Shown here piece after piece: positions 22,682 through 32,345 of a DNA stretch of 64,000 nucleotides. The notes beneath the pieces were generated by a model. It was not told the origin of the DNA. It saw only the letters and a list, made by a program, of their open reading frames with translations, and searched no databases. Each line of letters starts with the position of its first letter. The first letter of the stretch is position 1. The translations under genes were made by a program, and so were the position numbers. Source of the DNA: Desmodus rotundus (taxonomy: Eukaryota > Chordata > Mammalia > Chiroptera > Phyllostomidae); assembly GCF_022682495.2 (NCBI RefSeq), contig NC_071387.1, positions 150,520,347-150,584,346 on the forward strand, given 5' to 3'.

Positions 22682-22808
22682 GAGGGTGGGGCAAAAGTAG
22701 GGGTACAGTTGTATGCAAAATGCAGAGTTTATTCTTATATTATTACTTATTAATTTATTGTATTATTTTCCATACACACAACTGTAAACGTACTTTTGCC
22801 TCACCCTG
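22682..22808. mobile_element. 127-bp mariner/Tc1-type MITE
   Basis: The left terminus AGGGTGGGGCAAAAGTA and the reverse complement of the right terminus, AGGGTGAGGCAAAAGTA, are nearly identical. The similarity continues inward to 'ACAGTTGT', giving inverted repeats of about 34 bp with a few mismatches. A TA dinucleotide flanks each end (22680-22681, 22809-22810), the target duplication of the mariner/Tc1 superfamily. The ~60-bp centre is AT-rich with no coding capacity, so it needs a transposase in trans. The well-kept ends suggest a moderate age. Confidence 0.85.
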
Positions 22809-23055
22809 TATTATAAACATTTTTCTGTGGAGTTTTTTTTAATACTAAGCCTTCTATATAGGCATTTTCATCCACAAAGATATTGATGTTCATTAAACCT
22901 TATACTCAGTTCATATTCTTATATTCTTTGACTATTTTCACTAAGTGAGAGGCTATGGTTCATTGTTTTGGGGTTTTTTTGGTAAGTATATCACTTTCTA
23001 CCTGCCCTGGACTATTTTGCTTCACAGATTTGTGCTTTAAATCTCCCCCAGAAGA

Positions 23056-23907
23056 CATACAGAGGGCCCAGAGGCATATGAAAAGATGCTCAGCAACATA
23101 GCCATCAGAGAGATGCAAATTAAAACCACAGTGAGGTACCACTTCTCACCAGACACAATGGCCATCATTAACAAATCAACAAACAAGTGTTTGTGAGGTT
23201 GTCGAGAAGAGGGAACCGTAGGCAGAATGGGGAATGCTGATTGGTGCAGCCACTGTGGAAAACAGTATGAAATTTCATCAGAAAACCTTTAACTGGAACA
23301 TAATCAACAAAAGAAAAAAGCAAACAAAATATAACCAGAGACATTGAAATTATACATTGTAACAATAGCCACATGGGAGTGGGGAGGGGATAGTGGGGAG
23401 AGGGGTCTATAGGAGCTACTATAAAGGACACAAGGACAAAATCAAGGGGGAGGGTAGAGGTGGGGGAGGGAGGTGGGACTGGCTGGGGTGGGGTGGAGGG
23501 AAGGGGAGAAAATGCAGACAATTGTAACTGAATAAAAATAAATAAATTAATTAAAAAAAAAAGAAAACTAAAAGTGGAACTGCCTTTTGACCTGACAATT
23601 CCACTGCTAGGATTACATCTTAAGAACACTGAAACACCAGTCCATAAGAACCTATGCACCCCAATGTTCATAGCTGCACAATTTACAATAGCCAAGTTCT
23701 GGAGGCAACCTAAGTGCCCACCAGTAAATGGGTGGATCAAAAATCTGTGGTACATTTACACAATGGAATACTATGAAGCAGAAAGAAAGAAGGAACTCCT
23801 ACCCTTCGAGACAGCATGGATGGAACTGGAGAGCATTATGCTAAGTGAAATAAGCCAGGCAGTGAAAGAGAAATACCATATGATCTCACCTAAAAGTGGA
23901 ATCTAAT
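23056..23907 (+). pseudogene. L1 ORF2p C-terminal remnant, interrupted
   Basis: Recognisable L1 ORF2p end: 'gatgcaaattaaaaccacag' (EMQIKTT) in the first half; after the nested insert, frame 23574-23906 reads 'MELPFDLTIPLLGL', 'AAQFTIAKFWRQPKCPP' and 'ESIMLSEISQAVKEKYHMI' up to the natural stop. The 110 codons after the insert are intact. Endonuclease and RT domains are absent through 5' truncation. Confidence 0.88.
23290..23564 (+). mobile_element. L1 3' UTR nested inside an L1
   Basis: The insert begins near 'ggaacataatcaacaaaaga', which equals the sequence at the host L1's own ORF2 stop. It runs through 'atggacaaaatcaaggggga'-type G-rich 3' UTR to 'gtaactgaataaaaataaat' and a poly(A) tail. 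Host ORF2 resumes at about 23566. The likely target duplication is short (GAAAAC). The 3' UTR closely resembles the nested copy at 3103-3328. Confidence 0.85.
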
Positions 23908-24192
23908 CAGCAAAACAAACAAGCAAGCAAAATATAACCAGAGACGTGGAAATAAAGAACAAGCTGACAGTAACTGGAGGGGAGGAGGGAGGGAATAACG
24001 GGGAAAGAGGGGGAAGGGTTGTCAAGGAACCTGTATAAAGGACGCATGGAGAAAGCCAAAGGTGGGTAGGATCGAGGGCTGGAGGTGGGGGTGGCTGGGG
24101 TGGGTGGGAGTGGTGGGGAGAAAAGGGAGACAGTTGTACTTGAACAACAATAAAAAGAAAGAAGAGAGGGAAAAAAAATCTCCTCCAGAAGA

Positions 24193-25877
24193 GGAAATGA
24201 CTCAGTTCTATACAGTAGCATGTAGGTGTTTGATGAATGTTACTGCCAGGTAGAAATAGACTGTAATGCCAGTGTAAATGGAGTTTTACAGCTACTAAAA
24301 TAGGAAGGATTTAAATTTCCTCACGAATTTAAATTGGAAAATAAGTTCAGAAGTTGGTAAGGGTTCTGTGTTGTGAGGAAGAACTTTGGGCAGATTAAAA
24401 AGTAGTGTGTTATAAAATGTTATCAAACTGCTGATGTATCCTTTGAGATGCTTTCTTCCCTCTAAAATACTGATTCGTGGCTGTGCAAGCCCATGCAGGG
24501 CGATGCCCCAGGAGTAATGGAGGCCTGATGCTCCAGATCACCCAGATCTATTTTTAAGACTTCTGACTGTTGTGAATTCATAGAAATCGGCCAGGCTACA
24601 TGTGCTTTAGAGGACTGTGGTGTAAAGAAATGAGGAAGTGGGTTGTACAATTATCTTCCTTTGCAGACTTCTTAGTACTCTAAAAGCAATGGCATTGTGC
24701 TTATTTTGGAGACCATGAAAAGATGAGTTGCAAATACCACCCTGTCCTGCAAAGCTGCTGCCGTACTGAGACACGAGAATGAGCTTTGTGTGGGAAGGCT
24801 GGTGTTAGTACTTCTAAGCACGGTTCTCGTGTGGATAGGGCTTATGAAATATGAGAGACAATGATACGTAGTAGCTATCTGGCTAATTAAAATATGATCT
24901 GGCTTTATGGCAGTGCCTAGAGCTGCACCCTGCATGTAGTTTGTTCTTAATAGAGTTTCATAAAAATGAATAGATTAAAAACTGAAAGGTAGTGCTGAAA
25001 AATTTAAAATTCTTCCTTGAGGTGTGATTGGGAAACTACTTTGTAATTCATGGAAGTAAATGTAACACTTTTGATTTTTTACAATTGTTACACTTTTATT
25101 ATTTTGATCACTTAAAAAGTGTATAGTGTTACATGGTAGTATCTCCTTGGATTTGTGAAACCTGGTGAAGAATGTGTATTTAAGAACAAAATGCAAAAAA
25201 GAAAAAATCTGGTTGGCTTAGAATCAATTATAACAACTAATATTTATGGTATAAAACATCCTACTACAATGTTTTCTAGTGTGTACTCTTAATTAATATG
25301 ATGAAAGTTTTGTGTGTGTGTGTGTGTGTGAGCCTGTGTGTGTTTGTAGACAGCAAGGAAGGAAATACTAGAATTTAGCTGGTAGAATATAAACTGTAAG
25401 TATGAAAAGAAATGTGAACAGAAGAGAATGATGAGAGATTCCAAAGCTGGAGAGTTGTTTTGATAAATTCCAAATGGCGTGGTGCTAAGACTTCACTGTG
25501 CGCGACCAAGTTTGAATCTGCCTAAGTTATATGCAACTATGAAAGAGCTGGCGCCTGAACCTGCTATCAGGTCTTAGCCTCGGGAGAGCTCAAGAGCCAA
25601 TGCCCACCTTGACACTGTTTCCCTCATTCCTGAATTTGTGTGGGAACACCAGGTTAGCATCGTGTCTAATTGATACAACATTTCTTACATTCTCAAGGTT
25701 GATGCCTGATTGTTAACTTTTAAATATAGGTAAGAATTGTGTATATAACTTTAAATGATGATAGCCTTATGTGCTTTTTATGTTAATTGTTGAATTCCAA
25801 ATAATTAAGTAAGTAGAGGAATAGATGGACAAATAGCACAGAACTAAGTGATGACTTAGCTAGATAACTTTATGCAG
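24193..25877. other. Non-coding stretch
   Basis: No named repeat except a (TG)n tract at 25310-25344 and a possible MIR 3' trace near 24895-24960. Frames under 90 codons on the minus strand lack domains. Confidence 0.5.
25310..25344. repeat. (TG)n microsatellite, interrupted
   Basis: A run of about ten TG units, then AGCC, then further TG units. Such tracts are usually length-polymorphic. Confidence 0.9.
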
Positions 25878-26118
25878 AATATTATGTAGTTTTGGAACTG
25901 ACCAGCAGGGTGGGGGGAGGGGGATAATGGTGGAAAGAAGAGGAAGGAACTAGACAAAGAACACGTATGAATGACCCACGGACATGGGCATGGACATGGA
26001 CAACGGTGTGGGAATAGATTGTGGGAGTGGGGGGGGTGGGATGGGCAGAGGACAGCGAAGGGGGAAAAATTGGGACAACTGTAATAGAATAGCAATTAAA
26101 AATGATTTAAAAAATAAA
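25878..26118 (+). mobile_element. 5'-truncated L1 3' UTR
   Basis: 'gttttggaactgaccagcag', a G-rich section, 'gacatgggcatggacatgga', a second G-run near 26030, and the end 'gacaactgtaatagaatagc' plus an A-rich tail. This 3' UTR variant differs from that at 3103 and 23296, indicating another L1 subfamily. The 79-codon minus frame is its C-rich complement. Confidence 0.85.
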
Positions 26119-26589
26119 TGTTTAGTAAATATTCAATTTATATGTACATTATAAATATTTAAATAACAAGACATGAAACAAGAATGTGGATGAGATCATA
26201 TTATATTTTTAATCTTTATAGAATTGTAATCTTTGTAGAAAACTTTAGGACTCGGACTTTCATGAGAAAGAAAAATTGCACAGTATTGTGTAACAACATC
26301 CATGAGAAACCTTTTAAAATCAGACATAATAAATAACATACAGAGTGTGAAGAAGAAAGTGGTAGAAAAATTGATGTCCCTCAAAACCTTAACCAAGCTC
26401 TGGTGAAAGTGAGCATCTGCTTGGTAGAGCAAATGCGGCATAGTAACTGTAGGAGCGATCTCGTGACTGTCAGAGTGGGGGAAATGTAAAACAACTTTGA
26501 CATGAAATTGTAATTATTCTAATATTAAGACATTGATAAGTTTCCTAAGTTATTCTTACAAGCCCATCAATTAATTGTATTTCATCCTG
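26119..26589. other. Non-coding stretch
   Basis: Nothing recognised; the 81-codon minus frame at 26196-26441 has no domain. Confidence 0.5.
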
Positions 26590-26965
26590 GTGAAATCAAC
26601 TTGAACCTTTTGGCTCAGTATGCAGGACAGAGGGAACAGCCAGAGCAAAGGCCCTGACCTGGGAGCTTGTCTGGGGAGAACATGGAGCATGGAGGAGGCC
26701 GGAGTGCCTGGGATGGGTGAGTGAGGGGGGACAGTGAAAGGAGGGGAGATCCCAGAGACAACGCAGGGCCAGATCATGTGGGGCTTTATAGTTCCTTGTA
26801 AGCACTTTGCCTTTTTTCTGTCTCAGATGTGAAGTGTTGAAGGGTCTGAGCCAAGTAGTGATATGACTAAGCAATGACTTAGATTTTCAAGAAATCACTA
26901 TGTCCGCTGGGTTGGGAATAGACTGGGGGTAAAGACAACACTGTGAGCAAAGACTGTAAGCAGGC
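26590..26965 (-). mobile_element. L2 LINE 3' region
   Basis: 'cagccagagcaaaggccctg', 'cagggccagatcatgtgggg', 'tgaagggtctgagccaagta' and 'tgtccgctgggttgggaata' follow the order of the reverse-complement L2 3' region. Frames on the minus strand (68 and 92 codons) are chance frames in it. Confidence 0.65.
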
Positions 26966-27054
26966 TGGTACAACAGCCCAGGGAGAGAGTCCAGCTTCAC
27001 CTCCTGCGGGACGCTGGGCTCATGGCATAGGTGACCGACCCTCTCCCACTTCAG

Positions 27055-27415
27055 GATCTTTGCGCATGTGCAGATCTTCTCGTGTAATTCCCTTCCCCTC
27101 GCCAGTCATCTCCCCTAACTAACTCCACCTGCTCTTTCAGGTCTCTTTCAAACATCACTTTCTTAAAAAAGAGGTCTTCCCTGACCATCTCTCAGACTAC
27201 ATTAAGTTCGTGTTGTTGTATAATCTCAAGGCTCCTAGTGATTTTCCTTCTTGTAGCTTGTTTGTAAATATATGATTCATGAGTCTACACTCTCTGAAGT
27301 CTTCACTTCCTGAAGAGTCTACATTTCATGAGGATAGAAACTTATGGCACCCAATAAATATTTGCTGGAGAGCTGTGAATGAGTAGATGCATGATTGAAT
27401 GGATGACGTAATGAA
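27055..27415 (+). mobile_element. L2 LINE 3' end
   Basis: 'ctaactccacctgctctttc', 'gaggtcttccctgaccatct', 'cttcttgtagcttgtttgta' and 'ggcacccaataaatatttgc' are the standard sense-strand L2 3' end landmarks. Confidence 0.85.
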
Positions 27416-28535
27416 GTGGAAGGGAGACTCTAAGCCTGTGACCAAACTATTCAATAAATTGCGCTTCTCACTCTGTGACTGAATGAGGAGGGAGACAGGG
27501 CTTAATCAAATGTCAGGAGCCTGGTCGGAGGTCATCCGTCTTCACCAGCCATTGAAAGCAAGTGCCCTTTGCCTTTTTCCATCGCTTCAGTAGTTCAGAA
27601 ATTAGAGAAGAAAAGAAGAGAGTTGTACATGTACCCACATTTCTAACTAAATGCAGGAAAATGCCTATGGCGAGAGAAAATAATTAGAAAATTCACAGAA
27701 TGTCTCTAACCCAAGGCAAATGGTCTTGGAATTAAGACATTCAATCTTTGATTACAGATCTAGTAGAGTGAATACTGTTTGCATTTTATGTTTTATTTTC
27801 ACATCTTATAATTCAAACTCAGAAATAGATTCATCAGGTATGTCTTATGACAATAGTTTCAATTGAACTGTTTATTAAAACCTATAACTGTAAAATGAAC
27901 CTCAAAACACAGTAAATAAATTTAAGAGGACATTATTTTCTATTACAGGCATTATCTGGACAAGATTTTTCCTAAAAATGCAAAGCTTGGGGAATGGTCA
28001 TTATTGTCCATTGGGCTGACTGTACTTAACAGAGCCTGTGAACCTGGAACTCCAGTCCCCTGATCTATGCTGCTTCAACGTGTCAGGAGAGCTCCCCACG
28101 GCGCTTGAATGTGCATCATAACATTTTCATAATGTTGCCACTGGAGGGCTCAGTGGCATTTTTAATGTTCCTTTTAGGAGACCAAATTTATGTTTGTATA
28201 ACAGTGAGACTTTGAGACAAAATTTTTCCCTTCTTTGGGGGAAACCTGTTTTTTTGGGGGGGTAGATGGTACACGTAGGTGCACAAGTGCATGTATCATT
28301 GCAGCCCAGAAGCTTTTGTAAGTGCCTTCAAGGATGGGGAGTCTTGTCATTGCTTCGTGCAGACTGAAGTCAGACAGGCTGCGCTAGTCTCTCAGGGAAT
28401 ACAGGTGACCGAGATTATGCTGGGCAAGACGCTCAGTGTGTGCGTGTGCATCTGTGGTGTGCTTGCATGTGTGTGCTGGCGGCGGCACACAGGAGAGGTG
28501 GACTAGGGAGGCTGAGAGGTCTGGAGTAAACCAGG
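27416..28535. other. Non-coding stretch
   Basis: No repeat recognised. Short T and G homopolymers lie at 28241-28262. A 75-codon frame at 28279-28506 is cysteine-rich by chance from (TGTG)-like sequence and has no domain. Confidence 0.5.
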
Positions 28536-28539
28536 GATT

Positions 28540-28650
28540 ATGTGACTAATGCACTTGGGGTGGTAACGGGACTATTCTGAAGGACAAATTGAGAGGACAT
28601 AGGAGTGAGTGTTAAGGCAATAGTGGTCATGGACAATTCCAGGATTCCTT
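28540..28650 (-). mobile_element. L2 LINE fragment (weak)
   Basis: 'ctattctgaaggacaaattg' to 'ggacaattccaggattcctt' resembles the reverse-complement L2 segment also seen at 56225-56560. Short and diverged. Confidence 0.4.
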
Positions 28651-28657
28651 GTTGCAT

Positions 28658-29218
28658 ATTCTCTTTTTTTATTAAAAGGAACCTTTATGGTGTTTTTCCC
28701 ATTACCCTTTAGTTCCCTTGTGGCCCCCTACCCCCCAGCAATCACCACACTGTTGTCCATGTCCATGAGTCCTTTTTCCTTTTTGCTCAATCCCTCCACC
28801 CCCTAACCCTCACACCCCACTGCAACTAGCTGTCATCCTGCTCTCCATCTAGGAGTCTGTCCCCATTTTCCTTGTTAGTTCAGTTTGTTCATTAGATTCC
28901 ACATATGAGTGAAATCATATGGTATTTGTCTTTCTCTGACTGGCATATTTCACTTAGCATAGTGTTCTCCGGGTCCATCCATACTGTCGTAAAGGGTAAA
29001 ATTTTCTTCTTTTTTACTGCCAAGTAGAATTCCATTGTGTAAATGTCCCATAGTTGTTTTATTTACTCATCTATTGATGGACACGTGGCCTGCTTCCATA
29101 CCTTGACTATTGTAAATAATGCTGCAACAAACATAGCGGTGCTTATGTTCTTTCGAATTAGTGTTTTGGGTTTCTTCTGATATATTCCCAGAAGTGGGAT
29201 CACTGGGTCGGAAGGATT
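28658..29218 (-). mobile_element. 5'-truncated L1 LINE
   Basis: Starts with poly(T) and the reverse-complement 3' UTR ('ttgtccatgtccatgagtcc'). The end of ORF2 follows: the minus strand encodes 'LGIYQKKPKTLIRKN' and 'AALFTIVKVWKQATCPSIDE'. The insertion is truncated near 29218. No convincing target duplication. Confidence 0.88.
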
Positions 29219-29899
29219 GTAATTGCAGTTCTTTACCTGAGTGTGGTATATGTATGTGTGGTCCAACTTCTCTGGGACATGGATTAAGCAAAGAAATTTT
29301 GGCACGAGTGCCACCTCAGTTTGGCATGCACACAATTTTTGTGATATTTAAAAGGCATCCATGGGGTTACAAGGAGGCGTTATGCAAAAACTTGGAGACA
29401 GTGTTGGCCCCTAAGTGGCAGTATAAAATCAACATAAAGCAAAGATGGAAATATCAGAATGGCTTTCTGAGATTTGGTAAGAGTTAACTATAAACTACTT
29501 GAAGAACTAACGTATTTAAAAATAAATGATATGCCAACTATAAGGGAACTACATGTGCCAGACTGAAACCTACACAGGGATAGGAGAGAGTCTAGAAAGA
29601 AATTTTGGCTTAAAATGAGTCAAGAAGGGTTGCTGGAAATGTCATGTCTTGTTATGCCTCTAAAGTTTTGAATCATCGATGAATTCTCGTTGTTTTGATT
29701 TCATGCTCATTCATCTACATTTGGTGCACGGCGTGGCCCATCATGTACTTGCCTGTTGCAGAGAGTGTACTGGTCATGTCAGGGTGAGTACTCAGATCCA
29801 CGCGTCAGTTTTGCTTTTCACACCCGCTCAGCATCTACAAGCACGGCGTGCTGAGAGAAATCAGGTTTGCACTGGCAAAGTGGAGGAACATTAGAGGGT
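29219..29899. other. Non-coding stretch
   Basis: Nothing recognised. The 108-codon plus frame at 29161-29487 begins inside the L1 and runs out into this DNA, so it is not a gene. Confidence 0.5.
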
Positions 29900-30022
29900 G
29901 AATATTATCAGGGGCGTCTTCGAATTCTGCCTACCATAGTATGTCTGGAGTGGGACTTGTGTATCTGCAGGTTTAACAAACTCCCAAGATTCTGTGCAGC
30001 TACAGATTGAGTGAAGAGCTCT
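29900..30022. mobile_element. MER5A-like hAT fragment
   Basis: 'gtatctgcaggtttaacaaa' followed by 'ctcccaagattctgtgcagc' parallels the MER5A block for 'tgcatttctaacaagttcccaggtgatgct'. It overlaps the 115-codon minus frame at 29891-30238, which is therefore unlikely to be real. Confidence 0.4.
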
Positions 30023-30400
30023 GGCTGAAACATGGCCCCAGCTACCCTTGTGGATTAAGTCAAACCTCTTGTAATCAGAAGTCTTAGAAAGGGAGGCAAA
30101 AATGTATTTAAACAAAAAGTTAATGCATTGATCCAATTTTGAGTCAAATTGCAGTATCAGTGACAAGTGCTCAGTTACATTTCTAGGGTTTGGAGAATGT
30201 AAAAGTGGGTCAGTCAAGCAGTAAGAACTCTGTCTCACTCTGGGTTAGACCCTGGACTGCTTTACAGCTATGAGGAATCTACTCTTTTCTTTTTCCTTCA
30301 GGGCTGGAGGCTGTTGTTAGAAAACTGACCGGTTTATTTGGCATGGTTATATAAAATAAACACAGGGTGTGTGGTAGAAGTGTTTGAAGTTCTAGTAAAT

Positions 30401-30433
30401 ACTCTGGAATACTCTGGAATACTCTGGAATACT
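30401..30433. repeat. 10-bp tandem repeat
   Basis: Three identical head-to-tail copies of ACTCTGGAAT (30401-30430) plus a partial fourth. Confidence 0.95.
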
Positions 30434-30494
30434 TTATAGTGGTTTACACATTTCTTGGCTGCTAGGAAGACACATCTTTGCTTTGCTCTTGTTG

Positions 30495-30900
30495 TTCTAG
30501 ATTCTTTCACTCAGCGTGATTATTTGAGATTCATCCATGTTGCATCATCAGTTATTTATTTCTTTTTATTGCGATGGTATTCTGCTGCATGGATACACAA
30601 CACCTTGTTTACTCATTCACTTGTGGTCAGATGTTTGCGTCGTGTCTGGGCTTCGGCTGTTATAAATGATGCTGCTGTGAACCCTCCAGGGCACATCTTA
30701 GTATCCACGTGCTTTCACTGCTCTTGGTTAAAGACCTGGAGGGGAATGGCTGGATTATATGGCTAAGTGTATGTTTAACTTTTTAAGAAACCGCCAAACT
30801 ATTTTCCAAAGGTTTTTAACATTGTACATTCCCACTGGCAGTATGTGAGCGTTCCAGTTCGTCCTCATCGACGGAACCATTGCCATTTGTCACGTTGCTG
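30495..30900 (-). mobile_element. Ancient L1M LINE
   Basis: Reverse-complement L1M landmarks: 'gattcatccatgttgcatca', 'tctgctgcatggatacacaa', 'ggaatggctggattatatgg', 'agaaaccgccaaactatttt' and 'gtacattcccactggcagta'. Confidence 0.85.
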
Positions 30901-31999
30901 AAGTTTCATTTATTTGTATTGTATTTCTCAAAGTTTATACATAATTTCCTGCTATTCAGATGTTTCTTAGAAATGTTTTCATTGTTTACTATGAAAAGAG
31001 CCTGGAAAAACAGAAAACAGTTTCTATGCAAGCTGATTACAACTGGTATGATCTTTAAAAACACACAGAGACATGGTTTTTAGCCAAAATACAGGTCATG
31101 ACTTAGAGACTTGAGTATTGAATTTTCGAGTTAGGCCCAAGTTACCTTTGAAGAGGAATGTAATTGTCTCCTGCGACACCTGAAGAAAATCTCTTCCAAT
31201 TTTGCAGTATTTGATATTCCTGTCATGTGAGGCCCCTAGTTAGTTAACTTTTTTGAATTTAGGCTTTCTATTGATGCAGTAATTTTTCATTTTCTAGAAA
31301 TACGCAAGAAAGAATTGTGGAAACATTATTAATAACTAAATAATAACTAATACAATTATTAATGCTCCTGGTTAACTGTTATAATCAACAATGAGCTCCT
31401 TGCTACACAAAAACTACCTGGTTCATCCCCCTCTAAAGGGGGCTAAATGAATAGTTGTTCATATCATGTGATTGCTATAAAAAGCCACAATAATGTATAT
31501 TAATTACAGTTTTTAAAATATCAAGAGATATACATAAAACTTGTGGATAAAATATTGAAAATGGTTCTTACTTAAAGGGATTATTTTAACTATTCCTAAA
31601 AGTCTAATTTTAAAAAGTAAAGGCCTTTGTAGGGAAAACTTAAAGTTTTACCTTTTATTATTTCATAAACTTTTTCATTTCGGCTTGTCTATTGTAATAG
31701 TGTAAATAAGAAATCCCTATGGTACAACAAACTATGAAACCATGAAACAGAATTCTTAAAGTTGAAAAAATAGGAAATTTTATTCAGATTCCAAACTCAA
31801 GGAAACCGTGTTGAATAAAGAGCTGAGAATCAATGCTCATTTTATTAACCAAGGACTAATGTTAAATGAATCTTTAAAATTAGCAAGATTTGAATATTAA
31901 AATATGATTTTTAATTGAAACTATTTGTTCTCCAGAATCTAGTCTCTGTTTTTTATTCAGTACTGGACCAGAACCCCTAATTTTTACCTGGCACATGGA
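30901..31999. other. AT-rich non-coding stretch
   Basis: No repeat or gene recognised. Confidence 0.5.
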
Positions 32000-32345
32000 T
32001 TTTTGGAGTAAAGACCTTATTTTCCTATTGGCTTGCCACTGGACGTGGCCACGGGGGCCGCAGGTGGACATGACGTCTGGGACGTGGGCAGCCATCTGGG
32101 ACTGTGCGGTGGCCGTTGCATGCTGAAGGTGGTGGCGCACCAGAGCAGACAGCACCTGGGCGCCTTCATCGCGGCTCGCCGTTCCAGACCTGGCTCAACG
32201 ACCTCCAGTCTTTTTCTTTTTTGGGTGGTTGGAGAGAAACAACCTATTTTGTTTAATCAACTTATTTTTAGCTACTGGATGTAGATCCCTTGTTAGAGTC
32301 CAGGGTTACTGAAGTTAACCCTGACAAATACATCAAAATTTTTTT
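32000..32345 (+). mobile_element. GC-rich ancient interspersed repeat, family unresolved
   Basis: 'cctattggcttgccactgga', 'ccatctgggactgtgcggtg', 'gccgttgcatgctgaaggtg', 'ctatttt-gtttaatcaactt' and 'gttaaccctgacaaatac' follow, in order, an old dispersed mammalian LTR-like sequence with 'gccactt...gtggccgttgcaggctgagg...taagccactgttat' landmarks. I cannot name the family. The 32040-32200 part is much richer in CpG than its surroundings and carries a CRE-like TGACGTCT at 32071-32078. The frames at 31880-32155 (-) and 32033-32284 (+) fall in it and have no domain. Confidence 0.4.

Larger units (their letters stand above)
23056..24175 (+). mobile_element. 5'-truncated L1 with another L1 nested inside
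   Basis: Flanked by 17-bp target duplications differing at one base (AAATCTCCCCCAGAAGA at 23039-23055; AAATCTCCTCCAGAAGA at 24176-24192). It carries the ORF2 C-terminal region, a G-rich 3' UTR (about 23975-24120), 'cagttgtacttgaacaacaa' and an A-rich tail. ORF2 is interrupted between about 23285 and 23565 by a second L1 3' end. Confidence 0.92.

Noticed and set aside
29891..30238. 115-codon minus-strand frame
   Set aside because: Overlaps a MER5A-like fragment and shows no domain or gene context.
31880..32155. Processed pseudogene on the minus strand ending in a splice-donor-like CAG/GTAAAA
   Set aside because: The translated frame matched no protein family I know and the block fits a dispersed repeat better.
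32033..32284. CpG-island promoter or first exon of a host gene
   Set aside because: The block is short, no supported exon or splice structure follows, and it resembles an ancient interspersed repeat; kept only as a finding.
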